A stretch of DNA of 64,000 bases, taken from Halobacteriovorax sp. DA5. GTDB taxonomy: Bacteria; Bdellovibrionota; Bacteriovoracia; Bacteriovoracales; Bacteriovoracaceae. Location of the stretch: assembly GCF_002903145.1 (NCBI RefSeq), contig NZ_PPDJ01000001.1:124001-188000 (forward strand), given 5' to 3'. This document shows, piece after piece, positions 51,883-60,802 of this stretch (its first letter is position 1; the number at the start of each line of letters is the position of its first letter). The notes beneath the pieces were generated by a model. That model was not told where the DNA came from. It did not search any database and saw only the letters and a program-made list of their open reading frames with translations. A program made the position numbers and the translations under genes.

Positions 51883-52923
51883 TTACGATGGAAGATTAAG
51901 TTTTTCGTATTGTGTTTTCAGTTGGCCACAAGCCGCTAGAATATCATCACCCTTAGTTTCTCTAACTGTACAAGTAAGACCTGCAGCTTGAAGTGATCTT
52001 TGAAACCATTCAATATGTTCATTACTTGGGCGTTTAAACTTACTTTCAGGATACTCATTAAATGGGATGATATTAATCTTTGATTCCTTCTTCGGAAGGT
52101 TTTCTATCAACCCATCAATATCTTCTTGCGTATCATTAAGATCTTTAATTAAGAGGTACTCATACATTATACGACGAGAGTTCTTAACTGGAATTGATCT
52201 TAGTGCCTCAAGAAGATCATCAACTTGGTAGCGTTTATTAATTGGCATCAGCTCACTACGTAGATTATTTCTAATTGCATGCAAAGAGATGGCAACATTC
52301 ACATCTGGTAGTTCTTCCCATTGTTTGATCTTTGGTACTAAACCTGATGTTGAAATTGTAACTTTATGCTTACTTAGTGCAATACCTAGTGGATCAGTTA
52401 ATAGATAGCAAGCCTTCTTCACATTCTCGAAGTTATGAAGTGGTTCACCTTGACCCATAAAAACAATATTAGAAATCTGATATTTTGGATCGACATTCTC
52501 TTGCATCCATTTAGAGACAGTTAAAAATTGTCCGACTATTTCAGATGTTTGCAGATGTCTTGTTAGGCCTTGTGTGGCCGTATGACAAAAAGTACAACCA
52601 ATGGCACAACCAACTTGAGAAGAAATACACAGAGTCGATCTAAGACGCTTGTCGTTTTCACTTTCAATAAGAACCGCTTCAATTGAGTTCTTATCACCTA
52701 AACCAAGAAGAAACTTACGTGTTCCGTCCTTCGAAAGTCCCTGCCAAAGAATTTTTAGCAGTGATAGGTCATATTCTTTTGCCTTTTCTCTAACTACACG
52801 TGGAGCATTCTCCCAGGTGTCAGGATTAAAATTTAACTTTTTATAGACCCACTTTCCCATGATTTTTGCTTCATCATATGGGAAACTTTCTAAAGTTAAA
52901 TTATATAGGCTTGTTTTTGTCAT
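51883..52923 (-). CDS. rlmN: 23S rRNA (adenine-2503-C2) methyltransferase RlmN, copy 1
   Basis: Radical SAM methyltransferase. SSQVGCAIGCTFCHTATQGL holds the cluster Cys 106, 110, 113. The conserved late Cys (GDDILAACGQL) and the FMGQGEPLHNFENV motif are present, so the enzyme should be active; it can also modify A37 of tRNAs. 346 residues, normal. A second copy is at 55533. Confidence 0.93.
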   Translation of the reverse strand: MTKTSLYNLTLESFPYDEAKIMGKWVYKKLNFNPDTWENAPRVVREKAKEYDLSLLKILWQGLSKDGTRKFLLGLGDKNSIEAVLIESENDKRLRSTLCISSQVGCAIGCTFCHTATQGLTRHLQTSEIVGQFLTVSKWMQENVDPKYQISNIVFMGQGEPLHNFENVKKACYLLTDPLGIALSKHKVTISTSGLVPKIKQWEELPDVNVAISLHAIRNNLRSELMPINKRYQVDDLLEALRSIPVKNSRRIMYEYLLIKDLNDTQEDIDGLIENLPKKESKINIIPFNEYPESKFKRPSNEHIEWFQRSLQAAGLTCTVRETKGDDILAACGQLKTQYEKLNLPS

Positions 52924-52974
52924 AATGCATAATTATCTGATTGCGTTGTGGCAGTCAATATTTTAGGAGGAAAA

Positions 52975-53748
52975 ATGAGAATTTTACTGCCAATTTTTAT
53001 GATGATGGGCTTTGTAAGCTGTTCATCTGTTACAACGGAGAATGTTGATTACACAGTAGGGGATAAGACTTTTAAGGGCTATATGGCCCTGACTGGAAAT
53101 GAGAATGATAAGAGACCTGGAATAGTCGTTGTTCATGAATGGTGGGGACATAATGAATATGCTCGTAAGCGAGCAGATCAACTTGCTGAGCTTGGCTACA
53201 ATGCTATTGCACTGGATATGTATGGAGATGGAAAACAGGCAAATCATCCTAAGGATGCAATGAAATTTGCTACTGAAGCTTTTAAAGATCCAACTCTTCT
53301 AAAGGCCAAATTTAATAAGGCCATGGAGCTTTTAAAAGAGCAGCCAAGTGTCGATGCTGAACGAATTGGAGCGATCGGTTACTGCTTTGGTGGTGCTGTG
53401 GTTCTTTTCAATGCTACCCAAGGGGCAGACTTGAAGGGAGTTGTCTCTTTTCACGGCTCGTTAGGTGGGATTAAAAAAGTCACAAAGAACTCAAAGGCAA
53501 AGCTACTTGTAATAAATGGTGCAGATGATCCGTTAGTGTCAAAAGACGATATCGCTAATTTTAAGAAGGTTATAAGAAGATCGCAGCTTCCTATGAGATT
53601 TGTGAACCTACCAGGTGCGACTCATGCCTTCACGAATCCTAAGGCCACTGAGAATGGGAAGAAATTTAATCTTCCATTGGCCTATAATGAAAAAGCAGAT
53701 AAAGAGTCTTGGGAATTAATGAGAGAGTTTCTACAAAATACACTTTAA
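52975..53748 (+). CDS. Dienelactone hydrolase-family lipoprotein
   Basis: 257 residues from ATG 52975, with AGGAGG 5 bases before. Lipoprotein signal LLPIFMMMGFVSCSS with Cys near residue 16. Alpha/beta hydrolase of the DLH type: VVHEWWGHNEYARKRADQL, nucleophile Cys in GYCFGGAVV, Asp in INGADDPLVS, His in PGATHAF. The family cleaves dienelactones, but the role of an exported one is unknown; broad esterase activity is likely. Confidence 0.85.
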   Translation: MRILLPIFMMMGFVSCSSVTTENVDYTVGDKTFKGYMALTGNENDKRPGIVVVHEWWGHNEYARKRADQLAELGYNAIALDMYGDGKQANHPKDAMKFATEAFKDPTLLKAKFNKAMELLKEQPSVDAERIGAIGYCFGGAVVLFNATQGADLKGVVSFHGSLGGIKKVTKNSKAKLLVINGADDPLVSKDDIANFKKVIRRSQLPMRFVNLPGATHAFTNPKATENGKKFNLPLAYNEKADKESWELMREFLQNTL

Positions 53749-53749
53749 A

Positions 53750-53788
53750 TAAAAAAGGCCGCTGATTGAGCGGCCTTTATATTTTTTT
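53750..53788. terminator. Bidirectional terminator
   Basis: AAAAAAGGCCGCT, loop GATTG, AGCGGCCTTT then ATATTTTTTT. Perfect GC-rich stem between the convergent hydrolase and pseudo-protease genes. Confidence 0.88.
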
Positions 53789-53799
53789 CTTTTTACTAC

Positions 53800-55053
53800 T
53801 TATTCACAAGCTGGAATTTCTATCCAAAATCTATCAGCGTGGTATCCATCCAAAGTATAGTCTTCAAAGCTAAATTGTCTTGTTAGCTTCTCATCAATTT
53901 TGATTGTTTTCCAATTTGTTGTCACGGCGTTGTCACAATCAAGTGCGACATTTGCAAGATCAAGAGTTGAAAGGAATTTGTTCTTAAGTGGTAAGTTTAC
54001 CTTACAAGCTTGGAAGCTTCCTTTTTCACCTTCTGTTGCACAAGTCGTTGCTTTTTCAGTTGCTAGAACCATTAGATTTGAATCTTTTCTAAAGATTGTA
54101 ATATCTTGAGTATTTGCATCAAAAGCTGTCCCATTATTAACAAGGGCATTTTTTAGAGTCTTTTTTAGGCTGTTAATTTTATCTCCAAGCTTATGAAGAT
54201 CACAAGCAGCTGGAGTATTAGCGTTAAACTTAGTTTGACATGCAAAGTTTTCAGCAACTGCAACACCATCTCTATCACTCACTTTTGTTCCAAAATCTGC
54301 ATCACCTTCGATTTTACCATGAAGCATACCAGCAACTTTTCCATCAACTAGAACTGGAGAACCAGTTGAGTTCCAATCAATTGCACAATTTGAAAGGACA
54401 AAGTTCTTAGAATCTTTTGATCCGTTAATTGTTGTTAGAAGTGAATCTGTAAGTCCATTACACTCTTTCTTTGCTCTCGTGTATTTACCTTCTGATAAAG
54501 CATAGTTAATTTCAAAACCTTTTTTAAAGCTTGTAAGTTCAAAGATTTGGTTCTTTCCACCAAAGTTAATACCTTCATTAGTTGTTTCAAGAAATCCAAC
54601 TTTTGACTTTTGCTTTGTTGAGATTAGAGCAATTTCAGAATATTTTTGATTTTCAATTGATGAGCAAGTATATGTGAAACCTTTAAGGTCTTTGAAAGCA
54701 ACTGCCGAACAAGCTGAGTCAAGCCAGTCAGAGTACGACTGATCTTTTTGCTTGCTTGGAAGACATTTCTTTGCTGTCGCAATTAAGTATTCACCAACAA
54801 AGAAAGCTGCACATGTTTGAAGTTTTCCACGATTTAATTTACCCATAAGTAGGACTTGATCAATACATCCATTTTTTGAAAATCTGTCACAAACAAAGTT
54901 TGCATTTGAAACTTCTGAAGCAACAGCATCACCTTTTAGGCCTTGACTGTTAATAGTTGGTCCCTTGTCGTCATAAATACTTGAACGATTCCCACATGAC
55001 GTAAGATTTAAAAGGGTAATGGCACTAACACCAAGAAGTAGAATTTTCTTCAT
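53800..55053 (-). CDS. Trypsin-fold lipoprotein with degenerate catalytic triad
   Basis: 417 residues from ATG 55053. Lipobox LTSC with Cys20. The chymotrypsin-fold landmarks are all there: CAAFFVGEYLIATAKKCL (81-98), SEIALIS (139-145), WNSTGSPVLVDGKVAGMLHG (227-246). In active enzymes these read TAAHC, NDIAL and GDSGSP. Here the three catalytic residues are Lys96, Glu140 and Thr230, so the protein should not be a classical protease. About ten Cys could form disulfides. A C-terminal domain of ~150 residues is unfamiliar. An outer-membrane pseudo-protease or binding lipoprotein is my reading. Confidence 0.75.
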   Translation of the reverse strand: MKKILLLGVSAITLLNLTSCGNRSSIYDDKGPTINSQGLKGDAVASEVSNANFVCDRFSKNGCIDQVLLMGKLNRGKLQTCAAFFVGEYLIATAKKCLPSKQKDQSYSDWLDSACSAVAFKDLKGFTYTCSSIENQKYSEIALISTKQKSKVGFLETTNEGINFGGKNQIFELTSFKKGFEINYALSEGKYTRAKKECNGLTDSLLTTINGSKDSKNFVLSNCAIDWNSTGSPVLVDGKVAGMLHGKIEGDADFGTKVSDRDGVAVAENFACQTKFNANTPAACDLHKLGDKINSLKKTLKNALVNNGTAFDANTQDITIFRKDSNLMVLATEKATTCATEGEKGSFQACKVNLPLKNKFLSTLDLANVALDCDNAVTTNWKTIKIDEKLTRQFSFEDYTLDGYHADRFWIEIPACE

Positions 55054-55175
55054 AGATTGCTCTCTCGATAATAGGGTAAAAGTTGGCAAAATCTAACATA
55101 CTTAATATGAACAATGTAGTTCTAACTCAGCAAATATAATTTTTACAATTTGGCAGATGGTGTAGAATGGATAGT

Positions 55176-55553
55176 ATGAATATCATCTTCATCGACGGTA
55201 AGTGCTTAATATGTAATAGGCTCGTCAAGTTTATTTATCGAATTGACCACAAGAAAAAGGTCAAATTCTGTAATTTACAGGACCCAAAGGCCTTGAATTA
55301 TCTTCAACAAGATTTTGTTAAGAATCTGTCGACAGTAGTTTTTTATCAAAATGGTAAGCTTTCTACTAAGTCGGATGCGGTCATTGCTGTGATGGATGTG
55401 CTTGGCCATGGGTATTTCAATCTATTTAAGATCGTTCCCAAGGTGATAAGAAATTGGCTATATGAACTAGTTGCTAAAAATCGATATCGAATTGGTGAGG
55501 AAATGGATACTTGTCCAATTCCTGATATTGAATTAGCTAAGCGTTTCTTGTGA
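55176..55553 (+). CDS. DCC/DUF393-family thiol-disulfide oxidoreductase
   Basis: 125 residues. The family signature IIFIDGKCLICNRLVKFI (DGxCxxCN) marks DUF393. Also typical: VKFCNLQDPKALNYL and the C-terminal RYRIG. Cytoplasmic, redox role presumed but unproven. ATG 55176 (MNIIF) fits family starts better than 55167. The 3' end overlaps the second rlmN by 21 bases. Confidence 0.82.
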   Translation: MNIIFIDGKCLICNRLVKFIYRIDHKKKVKFCNLQDPKALNYLQQDFVKNLSTVVFYQNGKLSTKSDAVIAVMDVLGHGYFNLFKIVPKVIRNWLYELVAKNRYRIGEEMDTCPIPDIELAKRFL

Positions 55554-56576
55554 TGTTAATTGGCCACAAGCTGCTAGAATATCATCGCCCTTAGTTGTGC
55601 GAATCATTGCATGAAACCCCAACTCCATAAGCCCAGCTTTAAATTCTTCGACTGCTGCCATCTCTGGCCTCTTATAGGGTGCACCTGGAAATTCATTAAA
55701 AGGAATTAGATTGAAAATTACAGGCATATCTTTTAATAGCCTTCCAATTTCTTCAACGTGTTTTCTCGTATGATTTAAGTCGCGAATAATTAAATATTCA
55801 AAAGTTAGAAATTGTCGCTTCATGAGCTTTATAGACTTAAGCTCTTCGATGAGGTCCGCAATAGGGTAGGCTTTATTTAATGGAATAAGCTCATTTCTTT
55901 CTTCATTAAATGGAGAGTGAAAGCTTAGGGCAAAGTTAACGCTTCCTAATTCACTAAATCTTTTAATTCCCGGAAGATAGCCGGCCGTTGAAAGAGTAAT
56001 TTGCCTTGGACCTAGTCCCATGCCCTCTGTGGTTTTTAGAATTTCAATGGCATCTGCAACATTATCAATATTATGAAGAGGCTCTCCTTGACCCATAAAA
56101 ACAATATTAGGAGCTGCTTGGTGGCCCTCAAATTTCTCTTTGATATAGGCATATGCTTGTATGTATTGCAGAATAATTTCTTTCTTTTCTAAAGAGCGTG
56201 TTAGCCCTTGAGTTCCAGTAAAGCAGAATGAACACTTCATTGCACAACCAACTTGTGAAGAGAGGCAAAGAGTATACTTCTTTTGAAAAGGGACACAGAC
56301 TGTTTCAACTGTGCGCCCATCGCTTAACTTGAATAAGAGCTTAACTGTTTTATCATCAACTGATTCTTGAATTTTGGCGATCTCAAGAAAATCAAAGCAG
56401 TACTTTTTTTCTAATAACGAATAAAGCTTTTGTGGTAATCCAGAAATTTCTTCAAAGGATTTTGCACCGTGCTTATAGATCTGAGTATAGATCGTTTGAG
56501 CATGAACTTTTGTGAATCCATGCTCTGTGATGAAGTCTTCTAGACTTGAAAGTGGAGTAGAAAAAAATGATTCTAT
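55533..56576 (-). CDS. Second RlmN-family radical SAM methyltransferase, no canonical start codon
   Basis: An open frame from the stop at 56616-56618 down to 55533. It has the full RlmN series: VETVCVPFQKKYTLCLSSQ, VGCAMKCSFCFTGTQG (CxxxCxxC), FMGQGEPLHNIDNV, and the late Cys in GDDILAACGQL. The only ATG (56240) lies between the first and second cluster Cys and would make a dead protein. Upstream, over 110 codons of conserved N-domain contain no ATG, GTG or TTG. ATA at 56576-56574 (overlapping the previous stop, TAATA; GGGG 8 bases before) gives 347 residues, the normal size. A -1 frameshift from the upstream gene or a defect are alternatives. Confidence 0.7.
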   Translation of the reverse strand: MESFFSTPLSSLEDFITEHGFTKVHAQTIYTQIYKHGAKSFEEISGLPQKLYSLLEKKYCFDFLEIAKIQESVDDKTVKLLFKLSDGRTVETVCVPFQKKYTLCLSSQVGCAMKCSFCFTGTQGLTRSLEKKEIILQYIQAYAYIKEKFEGHQAAPNIVFMGQGEPLHNIDNVADAIEILKTTEGMGLGPRQITLSTAGYLPGIKRFSELGSVNFALSFHSPFNEERNELIPLNKAYPIADLIEELKSIKLMKRQFLTFEYLIIRDLNHTRKHVEEIGRLLKDMPVIFNLIPFNEFPGAPYKRPEMAAVEEFKAGLMELGFHAMIRTTKGDDILAACGQLTSQETLS

Positions 56577-56935
56577 TAGATCATCCCCATTTTCTTTGCT
56601 TGTTCCATCATTTGTTCACGCTGCTCTGGAGACATGTTTTGAATCATATCTTGCATTTTTTGTAGCTCTTCTGGTGACATTTGAGACATCATCTCTTGTG
56701 CCTTAGCGTACATATCTTGTTGATTTTCAAATTTTTGCATTGAAAAGACGATCTTTTCTGAACCGATTTCACTGTCGATCATTTTCTTTTCTCTTAATTC
56801 TTCGAGAACTTTATTAAGGCTTAAACCTTTATTATCTGCAACTTCATACATTTTTTCAGTTGGAAGTGAGACTTTCTTTTCAGGGAAGCCATTGGCACTT
56901 AAATTTTTGATAATTTGATCAATAAATTTTTCCAT
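56576..56935 (-). CDS. Hypothetical Met/Gln-rich protein, 119 residues
   Basis: N-terminal ~65 residues could be a small winged-helix-like fold (FIDQIIKNLSANGFPEKKV; LSLNKVLEELREKKM). The last 45 are two MSPEEL/MSPEQR helices (MMSQMSPEELQKMQDMIQN, then MSPEQREQMMEQAKKMG), reminiscent of STI1-type chaperone segments. No membrane helix. The stop TAA overlaps the proposed ATA start of the following RlmN copy, so the two are cotranscribed. Confidence 0.65.
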   Translation of the reverse strand: MEKFIDQIIKNLSANGFPEKKVSLPTEKMYEVADNKGLSLNKVLEELREKKMIDSEIGSEKIVFSMQKFENQQDMYAKAQEMMSQMSPEELQKMQDMIQNMSPEQREQMMEQAKKMGMI

Positions 56936-56977
56936 TTCACGATCCTTTACTTTGCTGTTTAGGCCTTATTTAGTAAC

Positions 56978-57859
56978 ATGATGCGCATGAAAAACCAAGC
57001 TGCACCAACGAAAGGCCCAGAGGGCTTTGAATATTTTTACTCACAAATGTGGGGCCAGAGATGGCCTTCATTAAAGGACTCTTTCACAAAGAAAGAGGAA
57101 AAGGCCTATCGTCGTAATATTTGGTTTGAAGGTGATTTTATTGATTCCGATGAAATCATTGCAGGTGTTTATGCTAATGGCGAAGTGAGTGAAAATCAGC
57201 AAATTAAATCCCACTATATCATGGATGCTGCTAGCGTTATCGTTGCTCGTAATCTAAATCCAACTCCGGGATCCAAAGTTCTTGATATGTGTGCGGCCCC
57301 TGGAGGTAAGAGTTTAGTTCTTTTTGAAGAAATGCAAGGAAAGGGACATCTTGTTTTAAATGAGCTTTCTCGAAATCGAAAAGAGCGCCTACGCCGTGTT
57401 ATTTCAGAGTATGTGCCAGAAGAGATGAGGGATGTCATTGATATTCGCGGCTTTGATGGCAATAAGTATGGCCTAAACCTAAAAGATGAATTCGATTTTG
57501 TTCTTCTCGATGCACCATGCTCCGGAGAGCGTCATACTTTAAATGATCAAAAATATCTCAATATGTGGTCTAAGAAGAGAACAAAGAATCTTGCGGCCAC
57601 TCAATACTCGCTTCTGTGTTCGGCCCTTTTGACCCTTAAAAGTGGTGGTGAAGTTCTGTATTCAACATGTTCTATATCTAGTCTTGAAAATGATGAAGTT
57701 ATAGCTAAGGTTCTTAAAAAAAGAGCTGACCAAGTTGAGCTTGTTCAAGAACTAAATACTTTCGGTTTTGGAGAAAAAACTGAATATGGTACAATATTTC
57801 TACCGGATGCGAAGGGAGAAATAGGTCCTTTGTATATGTGTAAACTTCGAAAAAAGTAG
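56978..57859 (+). CDS. RsmB/NOP-family RNA (cytosine-C5) methyltransferase
   Basis: 293 residues. SAM-binding VLDMCAAPGGKSLVLFEEM, catalytic Cys in LDAPCSGERHTL and second Cys in LYSTCSISSLENDE, the two-Cys scheme of m5C RNA methyltransferases. No N-terminal NusB-like domain (short form, like NSUN3/4 type). Target rRNA or tRNA position not readable. Start at one of ATG 56978, 56981, 56987; no clear ribosome site. Confidence 0.88.
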   Translation: MMRMKNQAAPTKGPEGFEYFYSQMWGQRWPSLKDSFTKKEEKAYRRNIWFEGDFIDSDEIIAGVYANGEVSENQQIKSHYIMDAASVIVARNLNPTPGSKVLDMCAAPGGKSLVLFEEMQGKGHLVLNELSRNRKERLRRVISEYVPEEMRDVIDIRGFDGNKYGLNLKDEFDFVLLDAPCSGERHTLNDQKYLNMWSKKRTKNLAATQYSLLCSALLTLKSGGEVLYSTCSISSLENDEVIAKVLKKRADQVELVQELNTFGFGEKTEYGTIFLPDAKGEIGPLYMCKLRKK

Positions 57860-57865
57860 GTAGAT

Positions 57866-58243
57866 ATGAAATTCTTTTTAGCGATTGTTCTAACAATTAA
57901 TAGTTACGCGTTTAAGTGTACAAAAGAATTTAGTCCTGTTTGTGGGAATGGGAAGACTTACTCAAATCGTTGTATGGCACAAGCATCAGGGGCCACTGAA
58001 ATCTCTGACGGTGCATGTGATAATAAAGAAAATAAGACTACAAATAAAAAACAACTAAGGCCCGACGCTACTTCTCCGATGAAGCCTCATCATCCACAGG
58101 GGAAAGCACCATGTATCTGTCCGATGATTTGGATGCCAGTGTGTGGAGTTGATGGAAAGACTTACGGTAGTGCTTGCAACGCAAATTGCCAAAAAGTGCA
58201 AATAAAACATCAAGGCGCGTGCGAAAAAATTGAGTCCCACTAA
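57866..58243 (+). CDS. Secreted protein with two Kazal-type inhibitor domains
   Basis: 125 residues. Signal peptide MKFFLAIVLTINSYA. Domain 1 (18-51): EFSPVCGNGKTYSNRCMA, four Cys. Domain 2 (83-118): CICPMIWMPVCGVDGKTYG then ACNANC and GAC, six Cys, complete. A basic Pro/Thr linker (NKKQLRPDATSPMKPHH) joins them. Kazal domains block serine proteases; in a predator such a protein could protect against its own or prey proteases (inference). Starts 6 bases after the methyltransferase stop. Confidence 0.85.
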   Translation: MKFFLAIVLTINSYAFKCTKEFSPVCGNGKTYSNRCMAQASGATEISDGACDNKENKTTNKKQLRPDATSPMKPHHPQGKAPCICPMIWMPVCGVDGKTYGSACNANCQKVQIKHQGACEKIESH

Positions 58244-58352
58244 TTTTACTTTTGTTTTTTTTAATTTTTTTTTATTGTCTAAATAGTTAGAATTCAACAT
58301 ATCCAATTCTATTTATTTTTATTCTGTATAGGTTTAGTTTAAATGCTAAACT

Positions 58353-58379
58353 TTAATTAAACTTGCCTCTGTACGATAC
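58353..58379 (+). promoter_or_regulatory. Sigma-28-like promoter of the MCP gene
   Basis: TTAATTAA, 11-base spacer, TACGATAC, 22 bases before ATG. The CGATA core matches FliA -10; the -35 is weak. Supported mainly by the gene being a chemotaxis receptor. Confidence 0.4.
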
Positions 58380-58401
58380 TTCAAGTGGTTATGGAGGATA
58401 A

Positions 58402-59994
58402 ATGAAGAATAAGAATTTTAAAGTTAAGTTAATTCTACTATGTTTCTTTTTATCAGTTGTCAGTATTGTTATAAGTACTGTTTCTTACTTCGGTGTAAGT
58501 GAATTGAGTGAGCAATCAAGCTTCTTTAGCGAGAATATTATTCCTCGAAATTCATTACTAAGTGAAATGGACGTTAGTTATCAGAAAACGCGAATTCAAG
58601 TTAGAACTCTTGGGCTTGAGGACTTGGATCGAAGAAATAGAGAAAGCGCTATTTCTAACACTTTAAAGATGATTGATAATTATGAATTAGCAGCTAATAA
58701 ACTAAGTCGTCTTATTTCTAATGCAGAAGAACAAAAAATATTTAATGAACTTCAAGTGCAGTGGAATGACTTCAAGAAAGTTGGTGGTAGAGCAGTTGAA
58801 CTTGCAAAGATTAATAACGAGAAGGCGAGATCTGAACTTCAAGAAATTTTCTTAATTCACTGTCCAGAAGCTGCTGAAAATTACCAAAGAGTTTTAGATA
58901 AATACAATGAACGACTGTCTAAAGAAGTTCTCACTTCCGCATCAGTGGTTAGTTCAACAGCTCGTAGCTTACAAATTACATTAGTCGTCGTTTCTTTTAT
59001 TGGAATTATCCTTGGCTTCTCTATCGGTGTTGCTTATGCATCTAATATATCGCAAAAAATAAAGGCAACGATCACTGCTCTAACTAATACATCTCGATCA
59101 CTGACAAAGAGTGCAAAGAGTATTGCATCGACATCTAATGAACTATCGCTATCTAGTGAAAGACAAGATTCATCATTACAAGAATCTTCAAGCTCTCTAG
59201 AAGAGATTAGTTCTATGGTCAGGATGACTGCTGATAATGCTAAGGTTTCAAATAATTTAGCACAGGAGAGTTTAGGTAAGGCAGCAGTCGGTAAGAAAAT
59301 TGTTAAGAAAATGATTCATTCTATGAATGGTATTGATAGTGATATTGATGTGATGGTTGGTGAATTTTCGGATAACAATAAGAAGATGCTTCATATCGTT
59401 GAGTTAATTAATCGCATTGAGGAAAGAACTCAAATTATTAATGATATCGTTTTTCAAACAAAGCTTTTATCTTTTAATGCTTCGGTTGAAGCTGCAAGGG
59501 CAGGAGAAGCTGGAAAAGGGTTTGCCGTAGTTGCTGAAGAAGTCGGTAAATTGGCCCAAATGAGTGGAAATGCTTCAATTGAAATCTCAGATATGGTTAG
59601 CACAAGTGTTAATGAAGTAAACTCAATTGTTGAAGAGTCTAATATGAGGCTTACTGATCTTGTTCAAAAAGTTAGAAATAGTGTGACTTCTGGCTCTGAA
59701 GTAGCAAATCAGTGTGGGCAAATTCTTGAAGAAATTGTCGATAGTGTTGAGAATGTTACTAACTCAATTACAGAAATTACTACTGCAACGTATGAGCAAT
59801 CAAAGGGGATTTCTGAGTTACAAAATTCAATTTCAAATATCGATGTCTCTTCTAAGTCAAATACTGGAATTGCTAAAGGAGCATCAAATATCGCAGATCA
59901 GCTTTTAAATGAAGTTAGCTTTGTGAATCGTTCAATTGGAGAGATCGAGCTTGTCTTCTTGGGTGAAGAAAGTGAAAGAAGACAAGCTGCTTAA
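58402..59994 (+). CDS. Methyl-accepting chemotaxis protein
   Basis: 530 residues. TM1 [19 protein letters not shown], a periplasmic four-helix-bundle sensor (about 35-190), TM2 [19 protein letters not shown] (near 193-211). A recognisable HAMP is not evident after TM2; it runs straight into heptad-rich signalling helices. The conserved hairpin tip is [19 protein letters not shown] then [18 protein letters not shown]. It relays a ligand signal to CheA/CheW, presumably steering the same flagella that MotAB drive. Confidence 0.93.
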   Translation: MKNKNFKVKLILLCFFLSVVSIVISTVSYFGVSELSEQSSFFSENIIPRNSLLSEMDVSYQKTRIQVRTLGLEDLDRRNRESAISNTLKMIDNYELAANKLSRLISNAEEQKIFNELQVQWNDFKKVGGRAVELAKINNEKARSELQEIFLIHCPEAAENYQRVLDKYNERLSKEVLTSASVVSSTARSLQITLVVVSFIGIILGFSIGVAYASNISQKIKATITALTNTSRSLTKSAKSIASTSNELSLSSERQDSSLQESSSSLEEISSMVRMTADNAKVSNNLAQESLGKAAVGKKIVKKMIHSMNGIDSDIDVMVGEFSDNNKKMLHIVELINRIEERTQIINDIVFQTKLLSFNASVEAARAGEAGKGFAVVAEEVGKLAQMSGNASIEISDMVSTSVNEVNSIVEESNMRLTDLVQKVRNSVTSGSEVANQCGQILEEIVDSVENVTNSITEITTATYEQSKGISELQNSISNIDVSSKSNTGIAKGASNIADQLLNEVSFVNRSIGEIELVFLGEESERRQAA

Positions 59995-60001
59995 ATATGG
60001 C

Positions 60002-60802
60002 CTATGAAGAAGCCGAGTCGTAGACTTGAAGTCCACGTTCCCAAAGCTTTAACAAGATAAACCAAAATACACCAGTGGCAACTACCATTAAAAGTAGGTA
60101 GTGCCACTTACTCATATCTAGTAAGAAATGAATAGGGGCCGAGCCTACAAGTAAAATTGGAACAAGAGTTGAAAAGACTCTCTTCGTTGCGGCACCATAT
60201 ATCAGATCTGGCCAACGCGAAAGTTGCTGCATCTGCATTCTAAAGAAGTTAATACCTACACCCTCTACCAACCAAAACATTGCACAGCTTATGACAAACT
60301 CGACAACTGCCAGTAGGGCCAAAGATAGGATTAACAGCAGAGGAACTAATAACCACTGAAAAAGAGAGAAATTGTTTATATTTGCATAATAACTAAATAC
60401 TACAATTGCAGGAATTAAAGTCGGAATTGAGGAAGGCCTTACATTCCTAAAGAAGACACTAAAGATAGAACTTAGTGGCCTTAAGATTGTGTAGTCTAGC
60501 TGACCCGATTTTAAATCATCACTAAAGCGCCAAAAATTCTGACTTAAAATAATCATGTGGAAGCCATCAACTAATAAGACATATGAGAGAAAGAGCATGA
60601 ATTGGTTTCGATTCCAACCCATGACCATATCCACGTGATCAAAAATAAAATCAACAGTGAAGTAAGCCGAACCAAAGAACATAAGATCCATCATAACCAT
60701 AAGAACAAAGCTCGTACGAAAGCTCATGGCCACGGCAGTACTTGTAGAGATAAATTTCTTATATACTGAAAGATAGTGTTTAATTTCTGAACTAAAACTC
60801 AT
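60002..60802 (-). CDS. ABC-2 type permease (DUF990-like)
   Basis: 266 residues, six membrane helices (SFVLMVMMDLMFFGSAYF; FMLFLSYVLLVDGFHMIIL; LVPLLLILSLALLAVVEF and others). Conserved SQNFWRFSDDLKSGQLDY then TILRPLS. Works as one half of the membrane pore with the next-upstream gene, whose stop it overlaps by one base. Exporter of an unknown substrate. Confidence 0.82.
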   Translation of the reverse strand: MSFSSEIKHYLSVYKKFISTSTAVAMSFRTSFVLMVMMDLMFFGSAYFTVDFIFDHVDMVMGWNRNQFMLFLSYVLLVDGFHMIILSQNFWRFSDDLKSGQLDYTILRPLSSIFSVFFRNVRPSSIPTLIPAIVVFSYYANINNFSLFQWLLVPLLLILSLALLAVVEFVISCAMFWLVEGVGINFFRMQMQQLSRWPDLIYGAATKRVFSTLVPILLVGSAPIHFLLDMSKWHYLLLMVVATGVFWFILLKLWERGLQVYDSASS

